Shown: positions 47,079 to 58,439 of the stretch, in pieces
Numbering within the stretch: the stretch's first letter is position 1
How the letters are laid out: each line of letters starts with the position of its first letter
Assembly (NCBI RefSeq): GCF_007971385.1
Contig: NZ_CP042434.1
Span: 3,906,001 to 3,970,000, forward strand
Reading direction: 5' to 3'
DNA: 64,000 nucleotides
DNA from: Arachidicoccus ginsenosidivorans
Lineage (GTDB): Bacteria > Bacteroidota > Bacteroidia > Chitinophagales > Chitinophagaceae
Translations under genes and position numbers: made by a program
Notes under the pieces: generated by a model
Told to the model about the DNA's origin: nothing
The model's input: the letters and a program-made list of their open reading frames with translations, nothing else
Database searches by the model: none

Positions 47079-50000
47079 CTATTTCGCCTCAAATTGCTTC
47101 CAGGCCTCTTGGTAATTTTTTAAATCTTCTTTTGATTTTAACTTATTGGTATTCTGTGGACTTACAATGATTAGCTCAAATTTGTCCGGTGCGAGCCAGG
47201 GCAGAATGGTACTAGGCGCTACCGGCTGGATTTGTTTAAGGTAAGCCTCAGCAGCTTTATAATCCTTAAATGGACCAATTTGAACCAAATCCGTTTCAGG
47301 GATGCTTTGCTGTCGGTTAACTGGCCATTTATCATGTTCAAAGGCCAGCAGGTTATACCGGTTAAATGCATTCGCTGCTTCACTGGCGAAGACCGGCGCT
47401 ACGTGATGCAAAATCACTGTTACGTATTGTGGCTGAGCCGGGTTAAAAGTGAACCCATTGATGGTGGCGGTCTGTTTCAGGTTATTGGCCTGTGGGGGCG
47501 CAGATACGGGTTGTGTAACAGTTGGTGGTGGCTGAACCGCCTGGTTATTTGCGGCAGAATCCGTAGCCTGACTATTGGTACTGGAATCAGTTGGCTGAGC
47601 AGAGCGCACCTGTTTATCTGGATTAGCGGAAATTGGTGGAAGGCTAACCGCATGATTAGGTTGTTTGTTGATTTGTGTCGTGTCTGGACGCCTATTTTCA
47701 ACGGCAGGGTTATTTTCCGTTGTAACCGCTAGCTTTGTACTGTCTATAAGCTCATTGACCGGTTTAACTGCTTCTCTGATCCCTATCTGCGCACTTTGAC
47801 GGTTTAATTCGCCTTCAAGTTGATTAATGGGTGTATTTGCACTATCTGGCAGATCCAGAATCTTTTGATTCCTTAAGATGGCAATGCGGCGTTCTCTTTG
47901 CTCAGCCAGGCCTGCAGCAGCTGATTCCAGCCGGGAAAGGCGACTGTTCTGAATTTGACCTGTGGGTAGAATATGTAACTGGCGAAGATAGGCCTGGATT
48001 TCTGATCGCCTTTTCAAAATACTGAGCAAGTGTTGTGCCTGGGGCCTGACAGGAGAGGTATTAAAATTTTTAATGAGATATTCCAGTTTACCCTCGGCTA
48101 TTGAATCTTTATGAGCGTCAATATAATAAACGGATTCTATATACAGGAGTTGCGCTGTCCAATAAAACCGACCATACTGTCTGTCAGCAATTTGTTTTAA
48201 AGAATCTGCTTTGTTAAAATCACCTGCTAAAAATAATTGATAGACTTGGTTATAGGCATAGGTGGCCTTATTTTGAAGACTGGTTTCTGGGATATTATTT
48301 TGCAGACTATCTTGCCTATTGATCTTTGCCAGCCATTTACTGGCAGGGTAGGCTTTAGTTAACTGTGTCTTAACCATATCTGCCTGATTTTTTTTACCAA
48401 GTAAAGTCCAGCAGATAAATTCATTGAACAAAACCTGGTCCGTGGAATCCCAGGAAGGAAAACGACGCATCAGGGAGTCATAAACGTAGATGGCACCTGT
48501 AAAGTTCTCCATGGTATTTTGCAAAATAAGGCCGGCATGGAAAAGATGCGCTGCAATTTGATGATTGCTGATTTTTAAACTGGAATCTGTTAATGGAAGG
48601 CCTTGCAGTAAGTCCTCCGCCTGGATATTGCTGCTATCCAGTTTGATCGAGCCATCTGGGTTAAAACCCGCTAATAGTTCATTACCTAAAGCTGATTTAA
48701 TAGGTTTTGCGCCCCTGCCTGTAATGGCACTTATTCTTTGCCAGTTGTCTACATTGGGCCGGTTGCCGAACTTTTGTTTAAAGAGTTGATAGCCACTATT
48801 TTTAAGCGTCGGGTTATTAAAATACCAGGTGGTGGATGTCGCCCCTGAACTGGGAAAGAGACTAGTAGGCGCCTGATTTACCGGTCGGCGGACGGCCGGA
48901 TTTAAGATATCACCTTGCTGTGCCTCGGCCTTTTGCTGGATGGCCTTGCGGATTTCTTTTGCCTTTTCTTTTAATAGCTGCAGGCGCGCTTTTTCAGGCA
49001 TGGCTGCCAGATGCTGAAGGCTGTCCTGGAAATAAATTGAATCAAGCAGACCAGCTACCTGGTTTAAGGGGCTTTTTCTATTGTCTAATAGTTTTCTGTC
49101 TGTTTGCCTGGTCAGATCAGCGGAGTTGACACTATCATAATTTTTGGCGGCTTCATAAAAGCTATTTTTGTCGTAGTCTAATCCAGCCAGCGCAAAGTAA
49201 GTCCTGCTTTTTTGCCAATTATTGGGTGGCGTAATCTTTTTGCCGGCCTTTATACTGCTAAGTAGCAAATCGCGGCCCAATTTGTTATCCTGCTTTTTTA
49301 AGGCTATGGCTGCCTCGGCGTAATAGATAACGTCCTTGTATCTTCTGAATTTGTCCTTCCTGGAAAGTTTTTCCAGCAGTGCCATATGACTGCCAGCCAT
49401 TTCTTTTTTATTTGAACCTGCGCTTAGGCTCATTTGCTCAACTAAGTCGCGCCTACTCATGGAAGCCTCAGCCAGGGCGCTGTAAATACTTAACAGCGGA
49501 TCTATTGCCGAGGATTTGGCTTTGCCAAAATAGTCGGCGGCCCTTAGGCTGTCGCCTCCCAGCGCATACAATTGACCGGTCAGATAATACATGCGCGGCC
49601 TTACAGCCCTTTTGTATAGTTGAAAATCTGTTTTGACCAGATAGTTTGCCGCACTGTCATAGGCTTTTAGTTTATAAAATAAAAATCCATGGGTCTGGGC
49701 CACAAGTGGGATTAACCTTTTTGGTAGCAAACTATCCTTTTCTATATAACCCAAAAGCACCCGTGCCTGGATAAAATCACCGGACTGAATATAGTTTTTC
49801 ACCTGCCAGATAAGTCCGTCATTTCTTCTTTCTTTTCGGGCGTAGCTGTTTTTACTAATGCCTTTATGCTCGGGGTTTAAGATGGTAAACTGGTTTTTAC
49901 TTTACTGATATTACTGCCGATAGGTAGATCGTAACCGTCATCTTTTGGGGCAAAAGCATAGTTTAGGTATTGAAAAACCTGATGCGCTGTGTCGTATTTT

Positions 50001-50512
50001 TTTTGATAATAGTAGGCTTTACCCAGTAAAAAATAAAGTTCATCCACGTATTGGTTGCGCAAATCGTGCAGCAGTATTCCGGCTGTGGCATGCTGAATCA
50101 CGGAATCCAGATAACTATTGGCAGCCATGGCCTTGCTGTCATAAGGATAATAGGACAAAAGCTGTGTATAGTCTTCTTTGTAATCCTCAGTGGCTTTATC
50201 CACGATCTCTTTAAGACGCTGGTTGGCATTATAGAGATAATTGAACCGGGTAAACGTGTTTTGCATAAACTGTTGGAACTTTCCCAGCGGTCCATAATCA
50301 GTCTTTTCTGCCCGAAGTAGTTTTTTGGCAAATTCGGCGGGTTTGACATCACGAAGATTGATGGTCGTTCCTGCCTGGCCATACAATAGGTGAGTACTGC
50401 TGCTAAGCAGTACCAATATCATGATTACACCTATAAATAGTTGTGACGCTGGTCGCTTATTAAACTGCCTATTGCGGCCGGAATCTACGTTGGCTTTTGC
50501 CATTACCCCCAT
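47079..50512 (-). CDS. PorW/SprE-like TPR protein of the type IX secretion/gliding system (single-base frameshift)
   Basis: A large envelope protein, about 1144 residues when corrected. The N-terminus has a signal-type helix (LFIGVIMILVLLSSSTHLLY) but no lipobox cysteine that I can see. It continues with FTRFNYLYNANQRL, DDYTQLL-like DYTQLLSYYPYDSK, GILLHDLRNQYVDELYFLLG and FQYLNYAFAPKDDGYDLPIG, which closely follow SprE/PorW of the type IX secretion apparatus. The frame breaks at 49894-49903 (A runs on the minus strand). One base restores NQFTILNPEHKGISKNSYAR into the second frame, which has helical TPR repeats (about 250-780), a Pro/Thr/Gln-rich linker and a C-terminal domain with YVTVILHHVAPVFASEAANA, FNRYNL. 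PorW is thought to support T9SS assembly or energy supply. The other T9SS genes are not in the window. Confidence 0.72.
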
Positions 50513-50613
50513 ATTCTATTTAAAACGTTCTAAAGGAGCAATTATTATTTTAAGTGCTTTTGCTGTTACGGCAAGCAGATATGTATCCGTAAGGCTTCTG
50601 CCGTGGGTTGATT

Positions 50614-50658
50614 AATCATTGAAAAGCAGCTCGTATTTAGAGCTGCTTTTCAATGATT
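50614..50658 (-). terminator. Terminator of the L,D-transpeptidase gene
   Basis: Perfect 19-bp repeat AATCATTGAAAAGCAGCTC / GAGCTGCTTTTCAATGATT with a 7-nt loop, directly downstream of the stop. Confidence 0.85.
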
Positions 50659-50661
50659 AGG

Positions 50662-52271
50662 CTATTTAAACAGTTTTTCAGCGATTTTGGCATCATGGCC
50701 ATAAATATCTTTTCTGAAATTAATCTTGCAATCTGAATCTACCCAAGTCGTAAAGTATACCAAGTATACCGGTACGGTTTTATCCAGGGTAACCCATTTT
50801 TCTTTAGTGTTTTTATTCATTAAGGAGTCGATGACCTGCGTTGGATAATGCGTCGTGTCATTTCTTAGGAGCCAGTCAGCCATTTTCTCCGGCTCTGAGA
50901 GCCGGACGCAGCCGTGACTAAGGCCTCTGTTTCTGGAAGTAAACAGATCGTGATTAGGGGTATCATGTAAATAAATATTATAACTGTTGGGGAAAAGAAA
51001 TTTTACCCGGCCCAGCGCATTATCCGGCCCAGGAAGTTGTCTGACCAGTGGATATTTACCATCCTTCCCATAAATCTCCATATTATGGTTCTTTATGTAA
51101 TTAGGATTGTTTTTAATGCCGGGCAGAATCTCGTTTTTAACGATACTGGTGGGTACATTCCAATAAGGTGCAAATACAATGTATTTAATATTCCCGGAGA
51201 AAATAGTAGTGCCATGTGCTGCAGAACCTACGATAACGCGCATATTAAAGACTTCTTTGCCTTGCTCATATGCATGGAGCTTGTAATCTGGTATATTTAC
51301 CCAGATGTATTCTTTGGGTAGTTCGCTAGGGATCCAACGGACTCTTTCCAGATTAATAGTAATGGTTCTGATTAATGTGTCCAGTGGAATATTCAAGGCC
51401 TTCATAAAATTAGGACCAACAACACCATCCGGGGATAAGCCATAACGTGACTGAAAAGATTTAACAGCATCTTTTGTGTCTTTGTCATATTTGTCGTCGC
51501 TCGGCGCATCGTTAAGATCTCCCAGGTAATGCAGGCGGTCTTTTATGGCGGATATAGCGCCACCAGAATCACCCAACACGAGTTTGGGGCGCTCAAGCGC
51601 TATAGAGTCCCAAGGATGATTTTCATTTTTAAGGTCTATATACTTTTGGAGCGCTGTTCGTAATTTTTTAAATTGTGGATTCAGTAATTTCTCTTCGTCC
51701 GGTGTTTCCTTTCCATTGATGGTAGAATCCAAAAGCGCCGAAAAATCAATTTTTTTCTGGGAATATACCAGCCTAGCTGTGTGGCATCGAGCCCGCCCTT
51801 GCCTTTAAATACTTGTTCGGCATGACGGAAAAATTCACCGGTCATCACCAGTTCTGCATGAATTAATTCGGTATGCGTCAGGCCTTCTGGCAAACTGTCA
51901 GTGAACCTGTCCAAAATAGCGGCAATCTTTTTCTCACTTACTGTACTATCTTGTCTGCGCATGGATTTGGCATCTGCGCTTAATAGATTGACAAAATTAT
52001 GCGCCTGTTCTACCAGCCCACTGGTATCAAACCAGGCAAACTCAAAATTACGGTGCCGGTAAAAGTTAATAAACATCTCGGCATAGGGTTTATAGACAGT
52101 GTCTGCTGCAATAAATTGGCGGATGGCATTACTATCCAGAAACAGATTGTTGTATGAAGTCTGCGGTGTGATCGTTTCATCAATTTTTACTTTTCTGTTC
52201 TTTCGCTGGCCACAGGAGGCAAAAAGTAAGGTAAGGATGGTGGTTGATAAGAGTAATTTTCTAAAATTCAT
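50662..52271 (-). CDS. L,D-transpeptidase, YcbB-like (single-base frameshift)
   Basis: A cell-wall crosslinking enzyme of about 536 residues when corrected. The N-terminus has a lipoprotein-type signal (LLLSTTILTLLFASCGQRK with lipobox cysteine at LFASC). A peptidoglycan-binding-like segment follows (GGAISAIKDRLHYLGDL, YDKDTKDAVKSFQSRYGL). The catalytic L,D-transpeptidase (YkuD) domain near the C-terminus has HDTPNHDLFTSRNRGLSHGC then VRLSEP, the HX(n)S-HGC signature with nucleophilic cysteine. The frame is lost in an A7 run (plus-strand T7 at 51750-51756). One more A joins WYIPRKK to IDFSALLDSTINGKETPDE. This Bacteroidota lipoprotein is consistent with YcbB-type enzymes forming 3-3 peptidoglycan links in the periplasm. 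Confidence 0.87.
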
Positions 52272-52326
52272 TAATTAACAGGTGTTTTAAGTTCAGATTA
52301 TTTAGTGATTTGCAGATTTATTCTAT

Positions 52327-53046
52327 TTAAATTTTCAGTAATACGCCGGCCACGAGTCCAGCAGTCTCCGTCCTAAGTCGGGTATTACCCAAAGTTACTG
52401 GTTCAAATTGATTTTCTGGTGCCATTGCCAAATCAATTTCGCGACTGCTAAAATCTCCTTCGGGACCGATTAGTATGATATGGGACTCTTTTTTCTGGGC
52501 GGGGCTTAATGACTTTTTACTGTCCTGATCCAAGCAGTGGGCAATCCATTTATGAGAAAATCCCTGGTAATCGGCAAGCACAGTCTCAAATGCGACCAGG
52601 CCCTTTAATCTGGGTAAATAGACCTGTCTGCTTTGCAGCATGGCGGAGATCAGAATTTGCTCTACTCTTTCCAATTTGACTACGGTCCGCTCTGTCCTTT
52701 CTGTTTTCATCAGGATTATCTCGGAAACGCCGATTTCTGTTAATTTTTCGAGCGCCCATTCAATGCGACCCATGTTTTTGGTAGGTGCTATGGCTATAGT
52801 TACCTGACTGTGGGTTGCCTGTTGTTGTGTCCTGTCCAGGATTCGGACCTGACTATGTTTTTTGTGAGCAAGCGTGATACTGGCGGTGGTGAGTAGGCCA
52901 TGACCGTCTGTTAGCTGTATTTCATCACCTATTTGCATTCTTAAGACCTGAACACAGTGTTTACTGGTTGTCTCACTTAAGGTGAAACTGCTGCATTGAG
53001 CATTTAAATCAGCTTCATAAAAATAGGGTCGTTGTTGTACACTCAA
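52327..53046 (-). CDS. rsmE: 16S rRNA (uracil(1498)-N3)-methyltransferase
   Basis: A SPOUT methyltransferase of about 239 residues that makes m3U at 16S rRNA position 1498. A PUA-like N-terminal domain (RPYFYEADLNAQ, SKHCVQVLRMQIGDEIQLTD) is followed by the knotted catalytic domain: KNMGRIEWALEKLTEIGVSE, then ILIGPEGDFSSREIDLA (SAM-binding knot) and LGNTRLRTETAGLVAGVL, the family's terminal motif. The longest frame begins with TTG 53079, but a -7 element overlaps its first codons. The next usable start is TTG 53046 (MSVQQRPYFYE), which I use. It lies upstream of the L,D-transpeptidase gene on the same strand with a short spacer. Confidence 0.92.
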   Translation of the reverse strand: MSVQQRPYFYEADLNAQCSSFTLSETTSKHCVQVLRMQIGDEIQLTDGHGLLTTASITLAHKKHSQVRILDRTQQQATHSQVTIAIAPTKNMGRIEWALEKLTEIGVSEIILMKTERTERTVVKLERVEQILISAMLQSRQVYLPRLKGLVAFETVLADYQGFSHKWIAHCLDQDSKKSLSPAQKKESHIILIGPEGDFSSREIDLAMAPENQFEPVTLGNTRLRTETAGLVAGVLLKI

Positions 53047-53067
53047 AATAATCGGGTTATTTGTCAG

Positions 53068-53075
53068 CAAAATTA
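53068..53075 (-). promoter_or_regulatory. -7 element for rsmE
   Basis: Minus strand reads TAATTTTG followed by C, overlapping the first codons of the longest frame and supporting the start at 53046. Confidence 0.5.
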
Positions 53076-53310
53076 GCAAGACTCTATCAAAACCTATGTA
53101 AAAAAGTCATTAATTAGCTGCTGGTCGCGCCAAATTGTGTCAATTTAGGTGGTTAATCCCTTGATTTTCCTGCTGGCATCCAAATTGACTACCCTTATTG
53201 TCAACAGTCTGCCTGTATTTGTGTGACAATTTGACGATAACGAATAATATCACCTGGATGAAATCCAGCTGTTAGGCAGGCAGGTAATTTGAAGTAACCT
53301 ACAATATATT

Positions 53311-55715
53311 ATGAATAATAAATATAACGATATTTTATTGCAGCAAATGGAGGAGAGTGAATTTTTGCCGCTGTTACCCATGAATGAAATGGGCGATGAT
53401 AAAGAACCATTAGATATCCCGGAAGAACTGATACTGTTACCTTTACGCAATACAGTTTTATTTCCCGGGGTGGTTATTCCAATAACGGTGGGGCGTGATA
53501 AAAGTATCCAGGCAGTGACGGAGGCCTATAAAGGCGGCCGGTTAATAGGCGTGCTTGCTCAAAAGGACGACCAGATAGAGGAACCAACGGCAGAGGATCT
53601 TTGTCAGATTGGTACAGTGGCCAAGATTGTTAAGCTGATCCGGATGCCGGATGGCGGGACGACCATTATTATTCAGGGGAAGAAACGCTTTGACCTTAAG
53701 GAAATTACACAAAGCGATCCTTATTTTAAGGCCAGAATAACATTGTCCGCAGACCAAAATGTGCCGGAAGCACAGGACTTTCTGGCCCATATTGACAGTA
53801 TTAAAGATCTGGCGGCTCAAATTATCCAACTTTCTCCTAATATGCCTACAGAGGCAGCGATTATCCTGCGCAATATTGAAAGTCCTGAATTTTTGATCAA
53901 TTTTGTCGCAGGCAATATGAATGTGGATGTTCGCGATAAACAACAGCTGCTTGAAACAAGTTCAATTGAGCAGCGTAGCATCCTTTTGATCAACTTGTTG
54001 CAAAAGCAATTGCAGTTTGTGGAACTCAAAAATAAAGTCACCAATAATGCCCGTACGGAAATTGACAAACAACAACGGGAATATTTTCTCCAGCAGCAAC
54101 TCAAGAGTATTAAAGATGAGCTGGGAGCGGATAATGACATGGAGCTTAGCGCGATGAAAAAGCGGGCTGAAACGAAAAAATGGCCAGAGGCAGCCAAGGA
54201 GCTTTTTAATGCGAATATGAGCAAGTTGGAAAGAATGCATTCCAGTACACCGGATTATTCTGTATTATATAATCATACTGATTTTCTGCTTAACCTGCCT
54301 TGGGAGGATTATACGAAAGATAATTATGATCTAAAGTTTGCAGAAACAGTACTCAATCAGGATCACTACGGCGTAACCAAAATCAAAGAAAGAATTTTAG
54401 AGTACCTGGCCGTCTTAAAGTTGAAAGGGGATATGAAAAGCCCTATCCTTTGTTTTGTAGGACCTCCGGGAATAGGTAAGACTTCTCTTGGAAAAAGTAT
54501 TGCCAGTGCGATTGGTAGAAAATACATCCGGCTTAGTCTGGGTGGTCTGCATGATGAAAGTGAAATCAGGGGACATCGTAAAACCTATATTGGTGCCATG
54601 CCGGGCAGGATTTACAGAATATCAAAAAAGCAAAAACTTCCAATCCGGTCATTATACTGGATGAGATTGATAAAGTAGGGGCAGATCACAGGGGAGATCC
54701 TTCATCTGCACTTTTGGAAGTTCTTGATCCTGAGCAAAATGCTACGTTTTATGATAATTATTTGGAACTGGAATATGATCTGAGCAAAGTCCTGTTTATT
54801 GCTACGGCTAATGATCTGGCCAGTATCCAACCGGCCTTAAGAGATCGCCTGGAGATCATTAATCTGAATGGTTATGCCATTGAAGAAAAACTGGAGATTG
54901 CCAAAAAGTATTTGATCCCCAAACAAAAAGAGGCGCATGGACTCGGTAAGACCAAGATAAAACTTTCCAATAAGGTTATCGAGAAAATTATTGAACAGTA
55001 CACAAGAGAAAGCGGCGTCAGGGAGTTGGATCGTCAGTTGGCCAGTGTGATGCGCTATCTGGCTAAATTGGTGGCTTTGGAGCAGCCACTGCCTGCGTCC
55101 ATAACCGAAGCCTTGGTCGCTCAGATTTTAGGTAAGACAAGGTACTCCAATGAATTGTACAGGATTGCCGGGATCAGTGGTGTTGCGGTGGGGCTTGCCT
55201 GGACCAGTGTCGGCGGTGATATTTTGTTTATTGAAGCCTTGCCCAGCGCGGGCAAAGGTGAGCTGAGACTCACCGGTAATCTGGGAGATGTGATGAAAGA
55301 AAGTGCCATGACGGCACTTACTTATGTCAAAGCCCATAGTAAAGAATTGGGCATTGATCCTGAACTCTTTGAAAAGAAAAATATTCATATCCATGTACCG
55401 GAAGGTGCCGTTCCCAAAGATGGCCCAAGTGCAGGTATTACCATGTTATCAGCCATTACCTCTGCCTTTACTGGTAGAAAAGTAAAGTCTTACTTAGGGA
55501 TGACAGGTGAGATTACTTTACGTGGCCAGGTACTTCCAGTTGGCGGCATTAAGGAAAAAGTGCTGGCTGCTAAAAGAGCAGGTCTAAAAGAGCTTATCCT
55601 TTGTTTTGAGAACGAAAAAGATGTACAGGAGATTGATCCTTCATTTATTAAAGGTGTAAAATTTTATTATGTCCGTACCATGATGGAAGTAATTGAGCTG
55701 GCACTCACAAAATAA
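53311..55715 (+). CDS. lon: ATP-dependent protease Lon (single-base frameshift)
   Basis: A cytoplasmic AAA+ protease of about 801 residues when corrected. The N-terminal substrate-recognition domain (about 30-220: [20 protein letters not shown]) is followed by a coiled coil, then the ATPase with Walker A in [18 protein letters not shown] and [20 protein letters not shown]. The frame breaks at 54611-54613 (T run). One base restores [20 protein letters not shown] (Walker B) and joins [16 protein letters not shown]. The proteolytic domain has [11 protein letters not shown] with the catalytic serine and the lysine in [14 protein letters not shown]. All domains are present once the shift is corrected, so a sequencing error is more likely than loss of this important protease. 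It is monocistronic with a terminator. Confidence 0.92.
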
Positions 55716-55836
55716 ACAAGAATTATTTTGTTTGTATTCCCTTAAATGGTTACTTTTGGTAGCCTATTTTACATATATATAATACTATATAATATCTATA
55801 TATAAACGCTTTCATGTTGGTTGTTTTAAGGGTTAT

Positions 55837-55867
55837 AATTCCTACATTTCTATGTAGGAATTTTTTT
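55837..55867 (+). terminator. Terminator after lon
   Basis: Perfect 11-bp repeat AATTCCTACAT / ATGTAGGAATT with a 4-nt loop followed by TTTTT. Confidence 0.85.
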
Positions 55868-55928
55868 CAAAGGACATTTGTAGATATTTTTCCTTATTAT
55901 TGCGAACCAGACATTAAAAAACTGAGCA

Positions 55929-57236
55929 ATGTACCCTAATCTATATTATTTATTTTGGGATTTATTTGGCATTAAAATATCGGTCTTAAAAGTAGTTAAC
56001 TCATTCGGGTTTTTTGTCGCGATTTCCTTTCTGGTGTCTGCATGGCTGATCTCTAAGGAATTTAAACGACGCCAGGCCCTGGGGTATTTCACTTATACGG
56101 AAAAGAAAATTACCATTGGGCAGCCGGCGAGTCTGGGTGAACTCCTTTCAAATTTTATACTGGGCTTTGTATTTGGTTACAAGATCCTGGGTATTTTCTT
56201 TACCAAGGGGGCAATGGCCAATCCGCAAGCCTTTATTTTTTCCGGTGCCGGCAGCTGGCTGGCGGGGCTGGTATTAGGCGGTCTTTTTCTTTACCTTAAA
56301 TGGAAAGACAAGAATAAGTCTAAACTGGCGCAGCCTGAACAGCGTACAGTGCGTATCTGGCCTAGTGATCGGGTGGGGGATATAGTGATTATATCCGCTA
56401 TTGCGGGCTTTATCGGTGCCAAAATCTTTGATAATCTGGAAAACTGGGACAGGTTTATCCAGGATCCGTGGGGAAATTTGTTTTCTCCCAGCGGCCTTAC
56501 ATTTTATGGCGGATTGATTGTGGCCATCATTGCACTTTGGATTTATTTTCGCAAAAACAAAATGCGTTTTATTAACGTGGCGGATAGCGTAGCGCCTATT
56601 CTGATGTTGTCCTACGGACTTGGCAGAATTGGTTGCCAGGTGGCAGGAGATGGAGACTGGGGAATTATCAATAGTGCTTATCTTTCAAATCCTGACGGCT
56701 CACTGCGTCTTTGTACGCCGCAGCAGTTTCAGCAAGCAGCGGTGCTATTTAAAAATCATACGGAACAATATGGTATTGTAGGAGAGATCCAGCATGCGGC
56801 CTTTAGGGGCGCTAGCTGGCTGCCGGATTGGTTATTCGCTTTTTCTTACCCACACAACGTGAATGGACAGGGAATTGCACTGGCCAGTTGTCAATGGGGG
56901 CAGTATTGTAATTACCTGCCTTTGCCTGTTTATCCTACACCGCTCTATGAGATCATCATGTCGGTGATCCTTTTTGGGATCCTTTGGAGCCTGCGTAAAA
57001 AGATCACTTATCCTGGTAAACTCTTTGGCTTGTATTTAATTGTAAATGGTGCGGAGCGCTTCTTAATTGAACAAATCCGGGTGAACACAAAATATGATAT
57101 ATTATTTCATCCCTCACAGGCGGAGATTATCTCTTTATTGCTGGTCATCGTCGGACTTATTTTTGTTACCATGGCACCAAAGATTTTTAAGCCGCTGCAT
57201 ATTATTAAACCGACGCCAACTTCGCCCGCTTCCTGA
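55929..57236 (+). CDS. lgt: Prolipoprotein diacylglyceryl transferase
   Basis: A 435-residue integral membrane enzyme that attaches diacylglycerol to the lipobox cysteine of lipoproteins. Seven or more hydrophobic helices, the diagnostic SYGLGRIGCQVAGDGDWG (about residues 230-247) and PLPVYPTPLYEIIMSVILFG and RFLIEQIRVN near the C-terminus. The protein is longer than the roughly 290-residue proteobacterial Lgt, with a long inserted periplasmic segment, as usual in Bacteroidota. Its stop overlaps the next gene's ATG by one base (TGATG), so the two are translationally coupled. Confidence 0.93.
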   Translation: MYPNLYYLFWDLFGIKISVLKVVNSFGFFVAISFLVSAWLISKEFKRRQALGYFTYTEKKITIGQPASLGELLSNFILGFVFGYKILGIFFTKGAMANPQAFIFSGAGSWLAGLVLGGLFLYLKWKDKNKSKLAQPEQRTVRIWPSDRVGDIVIISAIAGFIGAKIFDNLENWDRFIQDPWGNLFSPSGLTFYGGLIVAIIALWIYFRKNKMRFINVADSVAPILMLSYGLGRIGCQVAGDGDWGIINSAYLSNPDGSLRLCTPQQFQQAAVLFKNHTEQYGIVGEIQHAAFRGASWLPDWLFAFSYPHNVNGQGIALASCQWGQYCNYLPLPVYPTPLYEIIMSVILFGILWSLRKKITYPGKLFGLYLIVNGAERFLIEQIRVNTKYDILFHPSQAEIISLLLVIVGLIFVTMAPKIFKPLHIIKPTPTSPAS

Positions 57237-58228
57237 TGAAATTTCTGGTAATTCGCTTCTCATCAATTGGCGATATCGTGCTCGCGACACCTGCAATCAG
57301 GTGCCTAAAGAAACGTTATCCCGACAGTGAAGTTCATTTTCTGACCAAAATGAAAATGAAGGCAGTAACTGAGGCTAATCCTTACATCGATAAATTCCAT
57401 TATCTTGATGGTGATTTTAAGCAGATGGCCGCAGATTTGAAAACCGAAAACTTCGACTATATAATAGATCTGCATAAGAATCTCAGAACCCTTAGATTAC
57501 GGTTTGTCTTAAAAGCAAAATGGTATAGTTATCAAAAACTAAGTATCCAGAAATTCCTGTTAACCAAATTTCACTGGGATCTAATGCCGTCTACGCATAT
57601 TACTACCAGGAGCTTAAATACACTATTGCCCCTGGATGTTAAGGATGACGGGCAGGGTTTGGATTATTTTATTGGTGAAAAGGATAGGGTGGATATAAAA
57701 TCTTTACCAGAATTTTTGCAAAGTGGTTATGGGGCCATTGTTATCGGTGCTTCTTACTATACCAAAAAACTTCCCCCTGAAAAACTGATTGAATTAGTCA
57801 ACCGCCTGGACTGCCCATTAATTCTCATGGGAGGGCCAGAAGATAAAGTAATTGGTGAGAAGATTATCCAGGCTACCAATAATACAAGTGCCTGGAATGG
57901 TTGCGGTGTGTTTTCTCTGAACGGCTCGGCGGATTTGATCCGGCAGGCGGCGTGGGTGATTTCCCATGATACCGGTCTGCAATACATCGCCTGTGCTTTC
58001 AATAAAAGGGTAATGGCTGTATGGGGGGGGACTTCTCCAAAATTGGCGGTGGAACCTTATTATGGCACGGCGAATCCTTCGAACTATCGCAATTATATTG
58101 TGCCTGGTCTTTCATGTCAACCCTGTTCTAATTTTGGGTTGAAAAAATGCCCTAAGGGACATTTTAAGTGTATGCGATTACAGGATATAGAGGCCATTGT
58201 GCAGGACACGTTAAAGGGGTATTGCTGA
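57236..58228 (+). CDS. Glycosyltransferase family 9 (heptosyltransferase-like)
   Basis: A 330-residue cytoplasmic glycosyltransferase, GT-B fold. The N-terminus MKFLVIRFSSIGDIVLATPA matches ADP-heptose:LPS heptosyltransferases, with IRCLKKRYPDSEVHFLT. The C-terminal half has NGSADLIRQAAWVISHDTGL then QYIACAFNKRVMAVWGGTSP, the D-T/S-G-x-x-H-like donor-binding region, and a cysteine-rich end (LSCQPCSNFGLKKCPKGHFK). It probably adds a sugar to lipopolysaccharide core or a related glycolipid; donor and acceptor are unknown. It overlaps lgt by one base, so co-translation is likely although the pathways differ. Confidence 0.88.
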   Translation: MKFLVIRFSSIGDIVLATPAIRCLKKRYPDSEVHFLTKMKMKAVTEANPYIDKFHYLDGDFKQMAADLKTENFDYIIDLHKNLRTLRLRFVLKAKWYSYQKLSIQKFLLTKFHWDLMPSTHITTRSLNTLLPLDVKDDGQGLDYFIGEKDRVDIKSLPEFLQSGYGAIVIGASYYTKKLPPEKLIELVNRLDCPLILMGGPEDKVIGEKIIQATNNTSAWNGCGVFSLNGSADLIRQAAWVISHDTGLQYIACAFNKRVMAVWGGTSPKLAVEPYYGTANPSNYRNYIVPGLSCQPCSNFGLKKCPKGHFKCMRLQDIEAIVQDTLKGYC

Positions 58229-58391
58229 TAGCTATGCTCGAAAAGGGGACTCACTTAGTAGAAGTTGCATAAAAAAGTACAGGCATTTATAATGCTTTAG
58301 AGCGCTTAAATCCTTTTATTAATATCCGATTGGCGTCCGTTAAGTATCTTTTTTTGATAAATTAGTATTAATAATTAGGCAAAATAAAAAG

Positions 58392-58399
58392 TACTTTTG
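58392..58399 (+). promoter_or_regulatory. -7 element for the GH2 gene
   Basis: TACTTTTG about 40 nt upstream of ATG 58440. Confidence 0.45.
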
Positions 58400-58439
58400 T
58401 TCTGACTTTCATACCCATTTATTTTAGTATTTAATTTTT

